NCBI GenBank assembly: GCA_030055545.1 | Contig: JASFYK010000022.1 | Coordinates: forward strand, 1-13,136 | Length of the DNA: 13,136 bases | Direction of reading: 5' to 3' | From: Thermoproteota archaeon | GTDB taxonomy: Archaea; Thermoproteota; Methanomethylicia; Methanomethylicales; Methanomethylicaceae | In this document: positions 1 to 7,125 of the stretch, piece by piece | Layout of the letters: the number at the start of each line of letters is the position of its first letter | Position numbering within the stretch: the first letter of the stretch is position 1 | Position numbers and translations under genes: made by a program | The notes under the pieces: model-generated | Database searches by the model: none | Told to the model about the DNA's origin: nothing | What the model saw: only the letters and a program-made list of their open reading frames with translations

Positions 1-804
1 GTGTCGGGAGACTTGGGTGTTTCCTATCTGGCGGAGTGCAAAGGCGTAGAGTTCTCGAGGAACAAATTGATCCTCCTCGCGATCGAGGACTTCGGCGGCA
101 CTTTGAAAGACTCGGGCATAACCAACAGTTCGGCTTTGCTGGCAGGCGCTGAGGACACTGCCATAAGGCTAGGCATACCATACGAAAAAGTGACAACGAT
201 GGCTAGGTGGACTTCCATACTCGCGAACCCGCCTCAGGGGGTCGTAGTGATAAACCCGTTCGGCAGCGTCACCCCAGTCCCCACGGCGGGGGTCAACAGC
301 CCAGAAGCATTCCTCAGGAACCTCAGCTACATTGTTGGGAATTACAGCTGGACTTGGGTGCATGTCGCTGGGGAACCATTTTTCATAGTTTCTGACGGAC
401 AAAATAGCATAAGACTCAACTCAGATAAGGGAATTCAGTGGTTCTTTGATGAATCACAGGTAGTCGTGGCACACAGTAACGCGCCAGAAGAGCTCCAAGA
501 ATGCGTACTCACGGATTCAGACGGCAACAGCCTCCGGTATTTCCTGACCGTCACTAACTTCAGGAACCTCCCTGACTCGATGAGGTTCGGCTATCCTGTG
601 GTAATCCCGCCTTCCGGGTATCCGCCCACCAAATTCATCTTCTACGAAAAAGACACGAAAAATAACGAGGTACAGACTGCCGCTACGAGCTTCTGCATCG
701 GCTCTGGCTACTACGTTTACTGGGGAGGTCCTTCTGACATATTCAGCGAGTATGAGACGGGTTCTCTTTCCCTTATGCTTGCGTTGTACACCAACCTGAG
801 GTGA
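1..804 (+). CDS. Unrecognised protein in pilus locus, possibly 5'-truncated
   Basis: Open from the first base of the window (a GTG codon) to TGA at 802-804, giving 267 residues. No SD can be judged, and no signal peptide or membrane segment is visible, so the true N-terminus may lie upstream. I do not recognise the family. The first ~95 residues alternate hydrophobic strands and helices (LILLAIEDFGG near residue 23, GVVVINPFGSVTPVPT near 80), like part of an alpha/beta domain. The rest is rich in aromatic residues and Asn/Ser/Thr with several N-x-S/T sequons (NSS, NLS, NYS), which suits an extracytoplasmic protein. The stop codon lies inside the SD of the following pilin gene, so the two are probably translationally coupled and this protein probably belongs to the filament system. 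Whether it is a filament subunit, an adhesin or an accessory enzyme cannot be told from the sequence. Confidence 0.7.
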   Translation: MSGDLGVSYLAECKGVEFSRNKLILLAIEDFGGTLKDSGITNSSALLAGAEDTAIRLGIPYEKVTTMARWTSILANPPQGVVVINPFGSVTPVPTAGVNSPEAFLRNLSYIVGNYSWTWVHVAGEPFFIVSDGQNSIRLNSDKGIQWFFDESQVVVAHSNAPEELQECVLTDSDGNSLRYFLTVTNFRNLPDSMRFGYPVVIPPSGYPPTKFIFYEKDTKNNEVQTAATSFCIGSGYYVYWGGPSDIFSEYETGSLSLMLALYTNLR

Positions 805-809
805 TCTCG

Positions 810-1250
810 TTGAAAACTGCAAAGCGGGGCGTATCTGAGGTAGTTGCTACACTTGCCCTGCTCGTGATCACTCTGACCGCGATGGCGATATACATCCAAG
901 GGTTCAACCTCTATTACTCTGGGGAGACTGGACTCCTCTCCGGAATATTTAGGTCGGGCAGCGAACAGAACTACGAGAGGATTTCGATAATCTACACATT
1001 CAAGAATGGCACAGGCTCAGACGCAGCGCTCTATGTGCTCGTATGCAACTATGGCGCCAGGAATGCAACTATTGAAAAAGTGATAATCGACACGGTTGTC
1101 CAGTCGTACTCTCCACAAGTCGTTCCTGTCGGTGATGTCACCGCACTACGCATCCCACTGGCGAGCACATCCATGAGCGAAAATGTGGCGCATGTCATTT
1201 CCCTGATTACCGAGAGGAATAACGTGATCTCTGCAGAATTCAGGGTGTGA
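810..1250 (+). CDS. Archaeal type IV pilin-like protein
   Basis: Small class III signal-peptide protein of 146 residues. From the TTG start the N-terminus is MKTAKRG|VSEVV followed by a ~20-residue hydrophobic helix (ATLALLVITLTAMAIYI). This is the arrangement of archaeal pilins cut by a PibD/EppA-like prepilin peptidase after the Gly: short basic leader, KRG, then a helix with an SEVV start. The remainder looks like a small beta-rich head with sequons (NGT, NAT). I chose TTG 810 over GTG 801 because the GTG lies inside AGGTGATC (799-806), a near-perfect archaeal SD placed 5 nt (from the GGTGA core) before the TTG; the GTG itself has no SD. The SD also contains the upstream gene's TGA. The protein is expected to be threaded into the membrane and assembled by the ATPase and platform encoded downstream. 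Its exact role (major or minor pilin) is unknown. Confidence 0.8.
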   Translation: MKTAKRGVSEVVATLALLVITLTAMAIYIQGFNLYYSGETGLLSGIFRSGSEQNYERISIIYTFKNGTGSDAALYVLVCNYGARNATIEKVIIDTVVQSYSPQVVPVGDVTALRIPLASTSMSENVAHVISLITERNNVISAEFRV

Positions 1251-1255
1251 TCAGC

Positions 1256-1759
1256 TTGGCGGCCAAATGCTACTTGGATAGAAGAAAAGTTGAAGGGAAG
1301 GGAATAGGGAACGCGAAAGGTATAACCAACGTTCTGGGCGCAATCCTATTTATCTTGGCCATCGTTGCACTCACGTCGATAATAGCTATCGTCGCAGCCG
1401 AGTACAGCTCCTATGTCCGGAGTGCCGACTACCTGAGCAACCTGGAAAGGGAGCGGTCTTCGGAGTCGCTGCATTTCGAGCACTCTGCAGGCTACCCGCT
1501 GAAGCTGAACATCACGAACACCTGCAGCTCCTCGATAAAAATCACACAGATCGTCGTGCACAACAAGACGAGCAACACGCTCGTGGTCAACCCCATTGCC
1601 TCCATCCCGATCGTCCTGAACCCGGGTATGACCGAGTACAACTACCCGATAACAGGGATCAACACAGCATCGTCTAATGCAACCATAATGATAATCACGT
1701 CAAGGGGCAATGCATTCATCATAGTTGTTGAAGGGGGTAGAGTATTATTCAAAAACTGA
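1256..1759 (+). CDS. Second pilin-like protein with type III signal
   Basis: Encodes 167 residues from TTG 1256. A basic N-terminal stretch of about 22 residues ends in NAKG and is followed by ITNVLGAILFILAIVALTS, a hydrophobic helix typical of archaeal pilins. Likely cleavage is after Gly22. The C-terminal ~115 residues look like a beta-rich head with sequons (NIT, NKT, NAT). The start is set by GTGATC (1247-1252) lying 5 nt before TTG, the same geometry as in the preceding pilin gene; a GTG start at 1247 would lie inside that SD. The leader is longer than in the first pilin, so the pair may be unlike subunits, for example major and minor, rather than simple duplicates. Its stop precedes the ATPase gene by 62 nt. 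Identification as a pilin rests on N-terminal architecture, not on head-domain similarity. Confidence 0.75.
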   Translation: MAAKCYLDRRKVEGKGIGNAKGITNVLGAILFILAIVALTSIIAIVAAEYSSYVRSADYLSNLERERSSESLHFEHSAGYPLKLNITNTCSSSIKITQIVVHNKTSNTLVVNPIASIPIVLNPGMTEYNYPITGINTASSNATIMIITSRGNAFIIVVEGGRVLFKN

Positions 1760-1821
1760 ATTCGAAGGTTGAGAAGAAATACCTGACAAGAGAGTTTACG
1801 CTGCATAAGGCAGGTGACTTC

Positions 1822-3285
1822 GTGCAGCCTCTCCCGGAGGGTGCAGAGCTGCTTGAGGAGTATTCGGTTGGCGGTGCAAAGGTCGGGATATACGACGTCC
1901 TCGGCGACGGGTACTACTGGGTCACCGAGCCCCCAATGGGCGAGGATGACATGTACATCTACAACCTCCTTATGAACGCGATCTACTACACCCTGCCGCC
2001 GACCGAAGAGAAGGATCCTATCAGGATACTCGAGGAGAGGCTCAAGCACGCGGTCGAGGAGATGAAGCTCGAGCTCCCGCCTGAGCAGCTGGACAAGATA
2101 AAATACTACATCATAAGGGACGTGCTCGGGTACGGTGTGTTCGATGTGCTGATCAAGGATGGAAAGATCGAGGACATCTCCTTGGCAGGATCAAGCAAGC
2201 CGGTCTGGGTCTTCCATAGAGACTACTCGTACTTGGACTGGCTTACCTCCAACATAGCCTTCGACGACGAGCAGTCGCTCGAATCTAGCGTCATGCTCTT
2301 TGCCCACAAGGCAAAGCGGCACATCTCGACGGCATACCCTATCTCCGAGGGCTCGCTCCCTGAGCGCCACAGGTGCGCTCTCACCTTCGCCAACGAGGTG
2401 ACGCCGTTCGGGTCGAGCCTCACCATCAGGAAGTTCAGGACTGACCCATTGACGCTCTGCCACCTGGTCAAATTCGGGAGCATATCCCCCCTAATGGCGG
2501 CCTACTGGTGGATGCTCCTGGAAAACAGGGGGTCTACCTTCATAGTCGGCGAGATGGCGAGCGGGAAGACCACCCTGCTCAACGCGCTGGCCTCGCTCCT
2601 GCCGCCGCACTGGAAGATAGTCACAATAGAAGACACGCCCGAGCTCAGGCTACCGCACATGGGCTGGAAGCCACTCGTTGCAAGGCACACCTACTCGATC
2701 GCCGAGTCAAAGACTGAGATAAGGCTATACGACTTGGTGAAGCTGTCCCTCAGGGAGAGGGCCCAGTTCATAATCGTGGGGGAGATCAGGGGCGAAGAAG
2801 CGTACGTATTCATCCAGGCGCTAGCGACTGGTCACGGCGGCGGCTGCACCTTCCACGGGGACTCGATCGAATCGATGGTGATGAGGCTCACCACCCCTCC
2901 GATCAACGCCTCCCCCTCCTTCCTGCCCCTCATCAGCTGCGTCGCAATCTCGAGGATGCTCAGGCTGCCGGGGAAGAAGCCAATCAGGCGCGTCATCGAG
3001 CTTGACGAGATCACGGGCGTGAAGGGTCCGAACGAGGTCGTGAGCAACAAGATCTTCGAATGGCACGTCGAGGACGACAAGCACTACCCCCTCGAGCCCT
3101 CCGCCGTGGTAAAGTCCAGCCAGAAGCTCGAGAAGATATCGACGATGATTGGTCTCACAAAGAGGCAGATTGTCAACGAGCTAACTAGGAGGACCAAATT
3201 CATCGAGGACCTCGTATCGAGGAACATCCTCGAGTACGGTCAGGTTGCAGAGGAGATAAAGAAGTACTACGCATCGAGGAAGTGA
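1822..3285 (+). CDS. Type IV filament assembly ATPase (FlaI/TadA/VirB11 family)
   Basis: Hexameric cytoplasmic ATPase expected to drive pilin assembly. Of 487 residues, ~1-230 form the N-terminal domain. The core follows: Walker A GEMASGKT at 243-250, Asp-box region VTIEDTPELRLPH at 267-279, Walker B-like FIIVGEIRGEEA at 316-327 with the catalytic-type Glu, and the His-box TGHGGGCTFH at 336-345. These are the ordered motifs of the secretion-ATPase superfamily. The ~60 C-terminal residues are helical and charged. Start GTG 1822 has AGGTGA at 1812-1817, 4 nt upstream. The frame stays open upstream to 1741 without ATG/GTG/TTG and reads like coding sequence, so a longer form from a rare start is possible. 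It lies 9 nt before the platform gene, which fits a motor/platform pair. It resembles pilus rather than archaellum ATPases only by context: no archaellum genes accompany it. Confidence 0.95.
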   Translation: MQPLPEGAELLEEYSVGGAKVGIYDVLGDGYYWVTEPPMGEDDMYIYNLLMNAIYYTLPPTEEKDPIRILEERLKHAVEEMKLELPPEQLDKIKYYIIRDVLGYGVFDVLIKDGKIEDISLAGSSKPVWVFHRDYSYLDWLTSNIAFDDEQSLESSVMLFAHKAKRHISTAYPISEGSLPERHRCALTFANEVTPFGSSLTIRKFRTDPLTLCHLVKFGSISPLMAAYWWMLLENRGSTFIVGEMASGKTTLLNALASLLPPHWKIVTIEDTPELRLPHMGWKPLVARHTYSIAESKTEIRLYDLVKLSLRERAQFIIVGEIRGEEAYVFIQALATGHGGGCTFHGDSIESMVMRLTTPPINASPSFLPLISCVAISRMLRLPGKKPIRRVIELDEITGVKGPNEVVSNKIFEWHVEDDKHYPLEPSAVVKSSQKLEKISTMIGLTKRQIVNELTRRTKFIEDLVSRNILEYGQVAEEIKKYYASRK

Positions 3286-3294
3286 TCGGGCAGG

Positions 3295-5205
3295 ATGCTG
3301 AGCAACCTGGGCAAGAACACGCCCCTCTTACTTGCGCTGATATCCGTCGTAGTGGCTTTTGGCACCCTGGCTGCGGAGCTTCTGCTGGACGTGGACGTCC
3401 TCTTCATATTCCCCACAATAGGTGTGCTGGTAATCACCGTATCCTTGACGATGATAGTGGCGCTCCGTGGGAGGCTCTACCTAGGGACAAGGGAGCCATT
3501 CGCGCTCAAGCAGTTCGACGAGACCAAGGAGAAGGAGAAGCAGAAGAAGGAGGGCAGTAGGAAATACCTGAGTCGCCTCTCCTCGACGATGGGAGAACAG
3601 CCGCTGATAAACTTCATAGCCAAAACGCTTGAGAACTCTGTGAAGGAAGAGATACCCAAAGCACTGATGTTCCTCAACCCCACCGTGTACTCTAAGTTCT
3701 ACAGCGCTCTTTTCCTCATAACGCTCGCGGCACTGATGCCTTGCGGAGTGATCCTATTCTTGGTCCTCCGGAACCCGCTTACGCTCCTACTCGTCCTCTC
3801 CCCCTTCTTGATAGTCCTACTTCCCATAATGGAAGTTAAGGTGAAGATCTCGAACAGGAAGAGCGACACTGGAAACGAATTCCCGTTCTTTATGGTCTAC
3901 GCCGCAACGATACAGGCAGCGGGGCTCTCCCTGTTCAGCGCGCTCGACAGGCTTGCAGATTGGAGGATACTCCCGAAGATAAAGCGGGAGGCGCTTGTAG
4001 TGAAAAGGGACTACATGTTCTTCTCCCACAACCCCCTCGCGGCGATCGAGAACGTAGCTAAGCAGCACCCTGACGAAAATGTCAAGACGATCTTTCTCGG
4101 CTACACTTCGGTCCTCAGGAGCGGGGGAGACCTAGTCGTGTACCTCAACTCAAAGGTCAAGGACGGTCTCGCGTCGGTGATTGAGAAGTGGAGGCGCTAC
4201 GCCGAGTCAGCAAGCACGCTGGGCGAGATATCCCTCTCGGTCTTCCTCATGTTCCCGTCCCTGCTCATTGCCATGTCCGTGGCATTTGCGAGCGACTACA
4301 GCGTCGTGATGATGCAGCTGTACGGGTACCTAGTTCTTCCGCTTCTGGGCGGCTTCATGATCTTCGGGATACACTTCTCCCAGCCCAGGTTCTACGACTC
4401 CTATGACATGAGCAGGGCCCTCACAATTGCGATCATAGCAGCGGCTGGTTTCGGCGCAGCAACCTTCTTCCTTATCCAGCCATTGTCCTACTGGCTGGCC
4501 GCGACCCTCCTGGTTTTTTCAGTGATCACCGGGGCTGAGTACCTGAGGGAGCAGAGCGAGGTGTCCAAAGTCGAGAAGGCCCTCCCGAACTTCCTCAGGG
4601 ACATCACCGAGATGATGAAGATTGGGTACGACATAAGCCAGGCGCTGATCAACCTCTCAAAGCAGCGCCAGTACAACAAGGTCTTCGACCGCCTCCTGAA
4701 GAGGGTCTCGGAGCACCTCGAGATGAATATGCCCCTTAGGCGTGTTGCTGAGACGATGGCCGTGAGGAGCTGGCTCTGCAGGTACACCTTCTTCATCCTC
4801 AGCGAGGTAGTCGACACAGGGGGAGGCACGCCCGAGGTACTCGAGAACCTGACTGGCTTCGTCAACAGCGTAGTGCTGGAGAAGTCAAAGGCAAAGAGCA
4901 CCACCAGGACCTACTCCTTCCTCGGCTATGCCACACCTGCTTTCCTCTCGGCAGTCATGGTCTTCATGGCAAACATGCTCTTCCCCTCGCTGGGCAGCAT
5001 GTCATTCGGCTCAACACCAATTGCCGTTATGCCCAACGCAGCGACCCTTGCCCTTATAGCCGACACTGGGATGATGGTGGTCGTACTCACCGCGTTCGTT
5101 GTGGGTCTCCTGATCGCGAAGATCGTTGACATGAGCGTCTACGCGACATACCACTCTGCAATAGCCCTGGTTATATGCTTCGTCTCGTTCACATTCATCA
5201 GGTGA
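3295..5205 (+). CDS. Two-domain FlaJ/TadC-type pilus membrane platform
   Basis: Polytopic inner-membrane protein of 636 residues that would anchor the ATPase and the growing filament. Two hydrophobic segments start the protein (about 10-31 and 35-57), then a strongly charged cytoplasmic stretch (66-96, rich in Lys/Glu). Segments near 135-157 and 161-180 precede the first T2SSF domain, which starts near residue 196 (FPFFMVYAATIQAAG), with membrane helices at about 310-328 and 342-361. A second half begins with helices at about 374-395 and 399-417, then a second T2SSF domain (from ~429, LPNFLRDITEMM) and three C-terminal helices (540-564, 583-612, 617-635). The duplicated T2SSF layout is typical of archaeal FlaJ-like platforms. 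ATG 3295 follows the ATPase stop by 9 nt, and the stop sits in AAGTGATC, so coupling is likely. It ends the plus-strand filament cluster. Confidence 0.92.
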   Translation: MLSNLGKNTPLLLALISVVVAFGTLAAELLLDVDVLFIFPTIGVLVITVSLTMIVALRGRLYLGTREPFALKQFDETKEKEKQKKEGSRKYLSRLSSTMGEQPLINFIAKTLENSVKEEIPKALMFLNPTVYSKFYSALFLITLAALMPCGVILFLVLRNPLTLLLVLSPFLIVLLPIMEVKVKISNRKSDTGNEFPFFMVYAATIQAAGLSLFSALDRLADWRILPKIKREALVVKRDYMFFSHNPLAAIENVAKQHPDENVKTIFLGYTSVLRSGGDLVVYLNSKVKDGLASVIEKWRRYAESASTLGEISLSVFLMFPSLLIAMSVAFASDYSVVMMQLYGYLVLPLLGGFMIFGIHFSQPRFYDSYDMSRALTIAIIAAAGFGAATFFLIQPLSYWLAATLLVFSVITGAEYLREQSEVSKVEKALPNFLRDITEMMKIGYDISQALINLSKQRQYNKVFDRLLKRVSEHLEMNMPLRRVAETMAVRSWLCRYTFFILSEVVDTGGGTPEVLENLTGFVNSVVLEKSKAKSTTRTYSFLGYATPAFLSAVMVFMANMLFPSLGSMSFGSTPIAVMPNAATLALIADTGMMVVVLTAFVVGLLIAKIVDMSVYATYHSAIALVICFVSFTFIR

Positions 5206-5213
5206 GCCCCTGT

Positions 5214-5228
5214 AAAAAGTTTTAAAAG
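5214..5228 (+). promoter_or_regulatory. Putative archaeal TATA box for the MFS gene at 5275
   Basis: AT-only tract AAAAAGTTTTAAAAG in a GC-rich setting between the pilus platform and the MFS gene. With the usual ~27-bp spacing from TTTTAAAA, transcription would begin near 5248-5251, inside the inverted repeat before the start codon. Motif-based; no experimental start is known. Confidence 0.5.
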
Positions 5229-5243
5229 CGGACCTGCCTACTC

Positions 5244-5268
5244 GCTCCTAGGCTTAGAGCCAAGGAGC
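5244..5268 (+). promoter_or_regulatory. Inverted repeat containing the MFS gene's SD
   Basis: Arms GCTCCTAGGCT (5244-5254) and AGCCAAGGAGC (5258-5268) pair at 10 of 11 positions around a 3-nt TAG loop. The SD AAGGAG (5262-5267) lies in the right arm, 7 nt before ATG 5275. In RNA the stem would hide the SD; as DNA the palindrome could be a repressor site over the transcription start. Confidence 0.55.
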
Positions 5269-5274
5269 CTACCC

Positions 5275-6399
5275 ATGCCATCCCCGGTCGGAAGCACGCA
5301 GCTGCTCAGGTTTTACATAGCAGTGGCTGTGTTCTCGACTGCATTCGGGATTATGTCCCCTGCTGTCCCTCTGTACGCGAGGCTGTCGCTCTATGCCAAC
5401 GACTGGGAGCTCGGGATATTGGGCGCGGTCATGGCGGTTCCGTACGTCATCGGCTCGATCTTTTTTGGGCGGGTATCTGACAGGGTCGGAAGGAAGCCCC
5501 TGCTGGCAGGCGGGCTGATCCTGTACTTTTTCGTGGTTTATGCATATATGTCTACAGCAGATATCCTTGTTTTCGGGATGCTGCGCTGCCTTGAGGGGAT
5601 CGCATTTTCCTCGATTTGGCCGTCTGCAGAGGCATTCGTAGCGGACAGGAGCAGGGCAGGGGGTCTGGACCGCCAGGTCGGGTACTACAGCGTAGCCTGG
5701 AGCGCAGGCTACACCGCTGGGCCATTCCTAATGGGCGCAGTCATCTCTGTATGGAACCTGCTATCTGCTTTCCTTCTGGCTTCAGTCCTGATACTCTTAG
5801 GGCTTGCCACTATTCTGACGATCAGGATGCCGCAAAACGCAAGCAGCCCCGAATATGATCCGCAAGAAAATCGGGACTTACGCAGCATCTCGGGGGTAGT
5901 CTATATAATGGTCATTTGGGGGTTCGCCATGCTCACATTCTACTTCCTCTTCCCGCCCTATGCTGTGAGCGCGGGCGTCACAGCCTCGATGGCAGGTTAC
6001 ATAGTCGGTAGCGCAAGCGGAATGAGGACTGCATCGTTCCTGCTGTACGAGCGTTTCCTGAAAAGGAATTCGGCAGCCCTCGGCATGGGGCTCCTCCTCT
6101 TGTCTACACTGTTAGGGTGGGCCTTCCCTTCTCTTTTTGGCTTCTTAGCGATGGCGATCCTCTTCGGGTCAGCCCTCGGTTTGCTCTATGCCTATGCACT
6201 GGCCCGCATGTTGGAGTTGCCCTCAAAAGGGGCGGGGGCAGGCATTTTCGAAGCCGCAATAGGATTCGGTCAGTTCTTCGGCCCTGTCACAATGGGCTAC
6301 ATCGGCTTTCTCCTAGGCTCTGGGGCGACGTTCCTTGCTCTGTCCGTTGTCGCGGCAGTATCTCTTCCTGTCGCCCTGCGGATCAGCCTTAAGCACTAA
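5275..6399 (+). CDS. Major facilitator superfamily transporter
   Basis: Integral membrane transporter of 374 residues, with about 11-12 hydrophobic helices visible. The MFS loop 2-3 signature is at residues 64-74 (FGRVSDRVGRK; Asp69 and Arg70 match the GxxxDRxGRR consensus). The sequence between ~185 and 205 is hydrophilic and fits the central loop between the two six-helix halves. The start ATG 5275 has SD AAGGAG 7 nt upstream. The substrate cannot be deduced; the compact size and lack of extra domains fit a small-molecule or drug exporter, but an uptake role is equally possible. It has its own promoter-like region and is not obviously linked to the pilus genes. It converges with the thioredoxin-like gene, only 3 nt apart, so the two transcripts probably overlap at their 3' ends. 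Confidence 0.9.
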   Translation: MPSPVGSTQLLRFYIAVAVFSTAFGIMSPAVPLYARLSLYANDWELGILGAVMAVPYVIGSIFFGRVSDRVGRKPLLAGGLILYFFVVYAYMSTADILVFGMLRCLEGIAFSSIWPSAEAFVADRSRAGGLDRQVGYYSVAWSAGYTAGPFLMGAVISVWNLLSAFLLASVLILLGLATILTIRMPQNASSPEYDPQENRDLRSISGVVYIMVIWGFAMLTFYFLFPPYAVSAGVTASMAGYIVGSASGMRTASFLLYERFLKRNSAALGMGLLLLSTLLGWAFPSLFGFLAMAILFGSALGLLYAYALARMLELPSKGAGAGIFEAAIGFGQFFGPVTMGYIGFLLGSGATFLALSVVAAVSLPVALRISLKH

Positions 6400-6402
6400 G
6401 TC

Positions 6403-6717
6403 TTAAGCCTGCTCAAGGAGTCCCCTGACGTCGGTGAAGCTCAGGCCGTCCCATCCTGGAGTTTTCCTCGCAGCCTCGCGCCCTCCGTTGAAGAGCAAGG
6501 CCGTCGGGACCATGTCAATTCTGTAAGCCTCCCATGCGGGATCAGACTCGTCAGAAATATCCACAATTACAACTTCGAGCCCGATCCCCTTCCGCTCTAT
6601 TTCTTTGATGAGGCTCCTGCAGAATCCGCACCAGTCCGTGCTGAATATCGCTACGAACCTCTTCCCTGAAGAGATCAGTTCTTCAAGCTCGTTGCTGGTT
6701 ATCTTTTGGAGTGCCAT
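6403..6717 (-). CDS. Small thioredoxin-like protein
   Basis: Single thioredoxin-fold domain of 104 residues from the chosen start. The redox motif WCGFC (Cys30, Cys33) sits at the N-terminus of the second helix, after a beta strand (FVAIFSTD). The conserved cis-proline is in MVPT (Pro71), and the C-terminus has the usual beta-beta-helix (ALLFNGGREAARKTPGW). It probably performs cytoplasmic disulfide reduction or exchange. WCGFC instead of WCGPC may shift the redox potential. I chose ATG 6717 because a TATA-like ATATCTAAA (6741-6749 on the plus strand) lies ~28 bp upstream, the spacing of a leaderless archaeal transcript. An in-frame ATG at 6735 would add six residues (MVKLPD) but has no SD and would probably precede the transcription start. 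No partner gene is adjacent. Confidence 0.85.
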   Translation of the reverse strand: MALQKITSNELEELISSGKRFVAIFSTDWCGFCRSLIKEIERKGIGLEVVIVDISDESDPAWEAYRIDMVPTALLFNGGREAARKTPGWDGLSFTDVRGLLEQA

Positions 6718-6740
6718 GTCAGGCAATTTTACCATGCAGG

Positions 6741-6749
6741 ATATCTAAA
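6741..6749 (-). promoter_or_regulatory. Putative TATA box for the thioredoxin-like gene
   Basis: Reads TTTAGATAT on the minus strand. Its centre is about 28 bp from ATG 6717 and only 10 bp from ATG 6735, which supports the shorter, leaderless start. The rest of the divergent spacer (6750-6840) shows nothing I can assign. Confidence 0.4.
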
Positions 6750-6850
6750 TGTTTCTGCCCCGTTTGAGGCTCTTTTTTGTGCATTGTTGGGGTTGCTGGG
6801 CTTATTGCAAAAATTAGCGCGTGGCGGATCCGTTGACGCCTGCTAAAAAG

Positions 6851-6859
6851 TTTATTATA
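6851..6859 (+). promoter_or_regulatory. Putative TATA box of the toxin-antitoxin operon
   Basis: TTTATTATA, preceded by AAAAAG, centred ~25 bp before ATG 6880. This predicts a transcript starting at or next to the antitoxin start codon (leaderless). Confidence 0.45.
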
Positions 6860-6862
6860 GGG

Positions 6863-6884
6863 AATTATATGGTAATTATATGGT
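6863..6884 (+). repeat. Perfect 11-bp tandem repeat over the antitoxin start
   Basis: AATTATATGGT occurs twice head-to-tail (6863-6873 and 6874-6884). The second copy includes ATG 6880. RHH antitoxins often bind short repeated operators next to their own start, so this is a candidate autoregulatory site; that role is inferred. Confidence 0.7.
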
Positions 6885-7125
6885 GTCTATAATGACTGAA
6901 GATGATGTCACCACTATACAGCTCAAGAAATCCGTGGTCAAGGAGTTAAAAAGCCTCAGGCGATATCCTAGGGAAACCTACAATGAGACTATTTCTAACT
7001 TGATAAAGCTGGCAAAAGAGTCTAGGGACCACAGGCAGTATGACGAGTTCCTCCACAGGGTGCAGCAGGCTAAGATGCGCGAGCTGTGGGATAGCGCTGA
7101 AGATGAGGCTTGGGAACATGCTTAA
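6880..7125 (+). CDS. Ribbon-helix-helix antitoxin
   Basis: Small basic/acidic protein of 81 residues. Residues 10-15 (VTTIQL) form the DNA-binding ribbon strand, followed by helix 17-26 (KSVVKELKSL) and helix 33-47 (TYNETISNLIKLAKE), the standard RHH layout. The C-terminal tail (~64-81, ending RELWDSAEDEAWEHA) is acidic and rich in Trp, as expected for a segment that folds onto a toxin. It overlaps the downstream MazF-like toxin by 8 nt, the classic antitoxin-toxin order. It probably represses its own operon through the 11-bp repeats at its start. An in-frame ATG at 6892 is an alternative start (removing four residues) with AATTATAT ~26 bp upstream; the sequence does not decide between them. 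Base composition is visibly more AT-rich than in the flanking genes. Confidence 0.85.
   Translation: MVSIMTEDDVTTIQLKKSVVKELKSLRRYPRETYNETISNLIKLAKESRDHRQYDEFLHRVQQAKMRELWDSAEDEAWEHA

Noticed and set aside
801..1250. GTG start at 801 for the first pilin (and GTG 1247 for the second)
   Set aside because: Both GTGs are part of the SD that serves the TTG 9 nt downstream, and neither has its own SD.
7040..7117. Upstream extension of the toxin frame
   Set aside because: It lies wholly inside the antitoxin gene, is not MazF-like, and ATG 7118 starts exactly at the conserved GDV strand.
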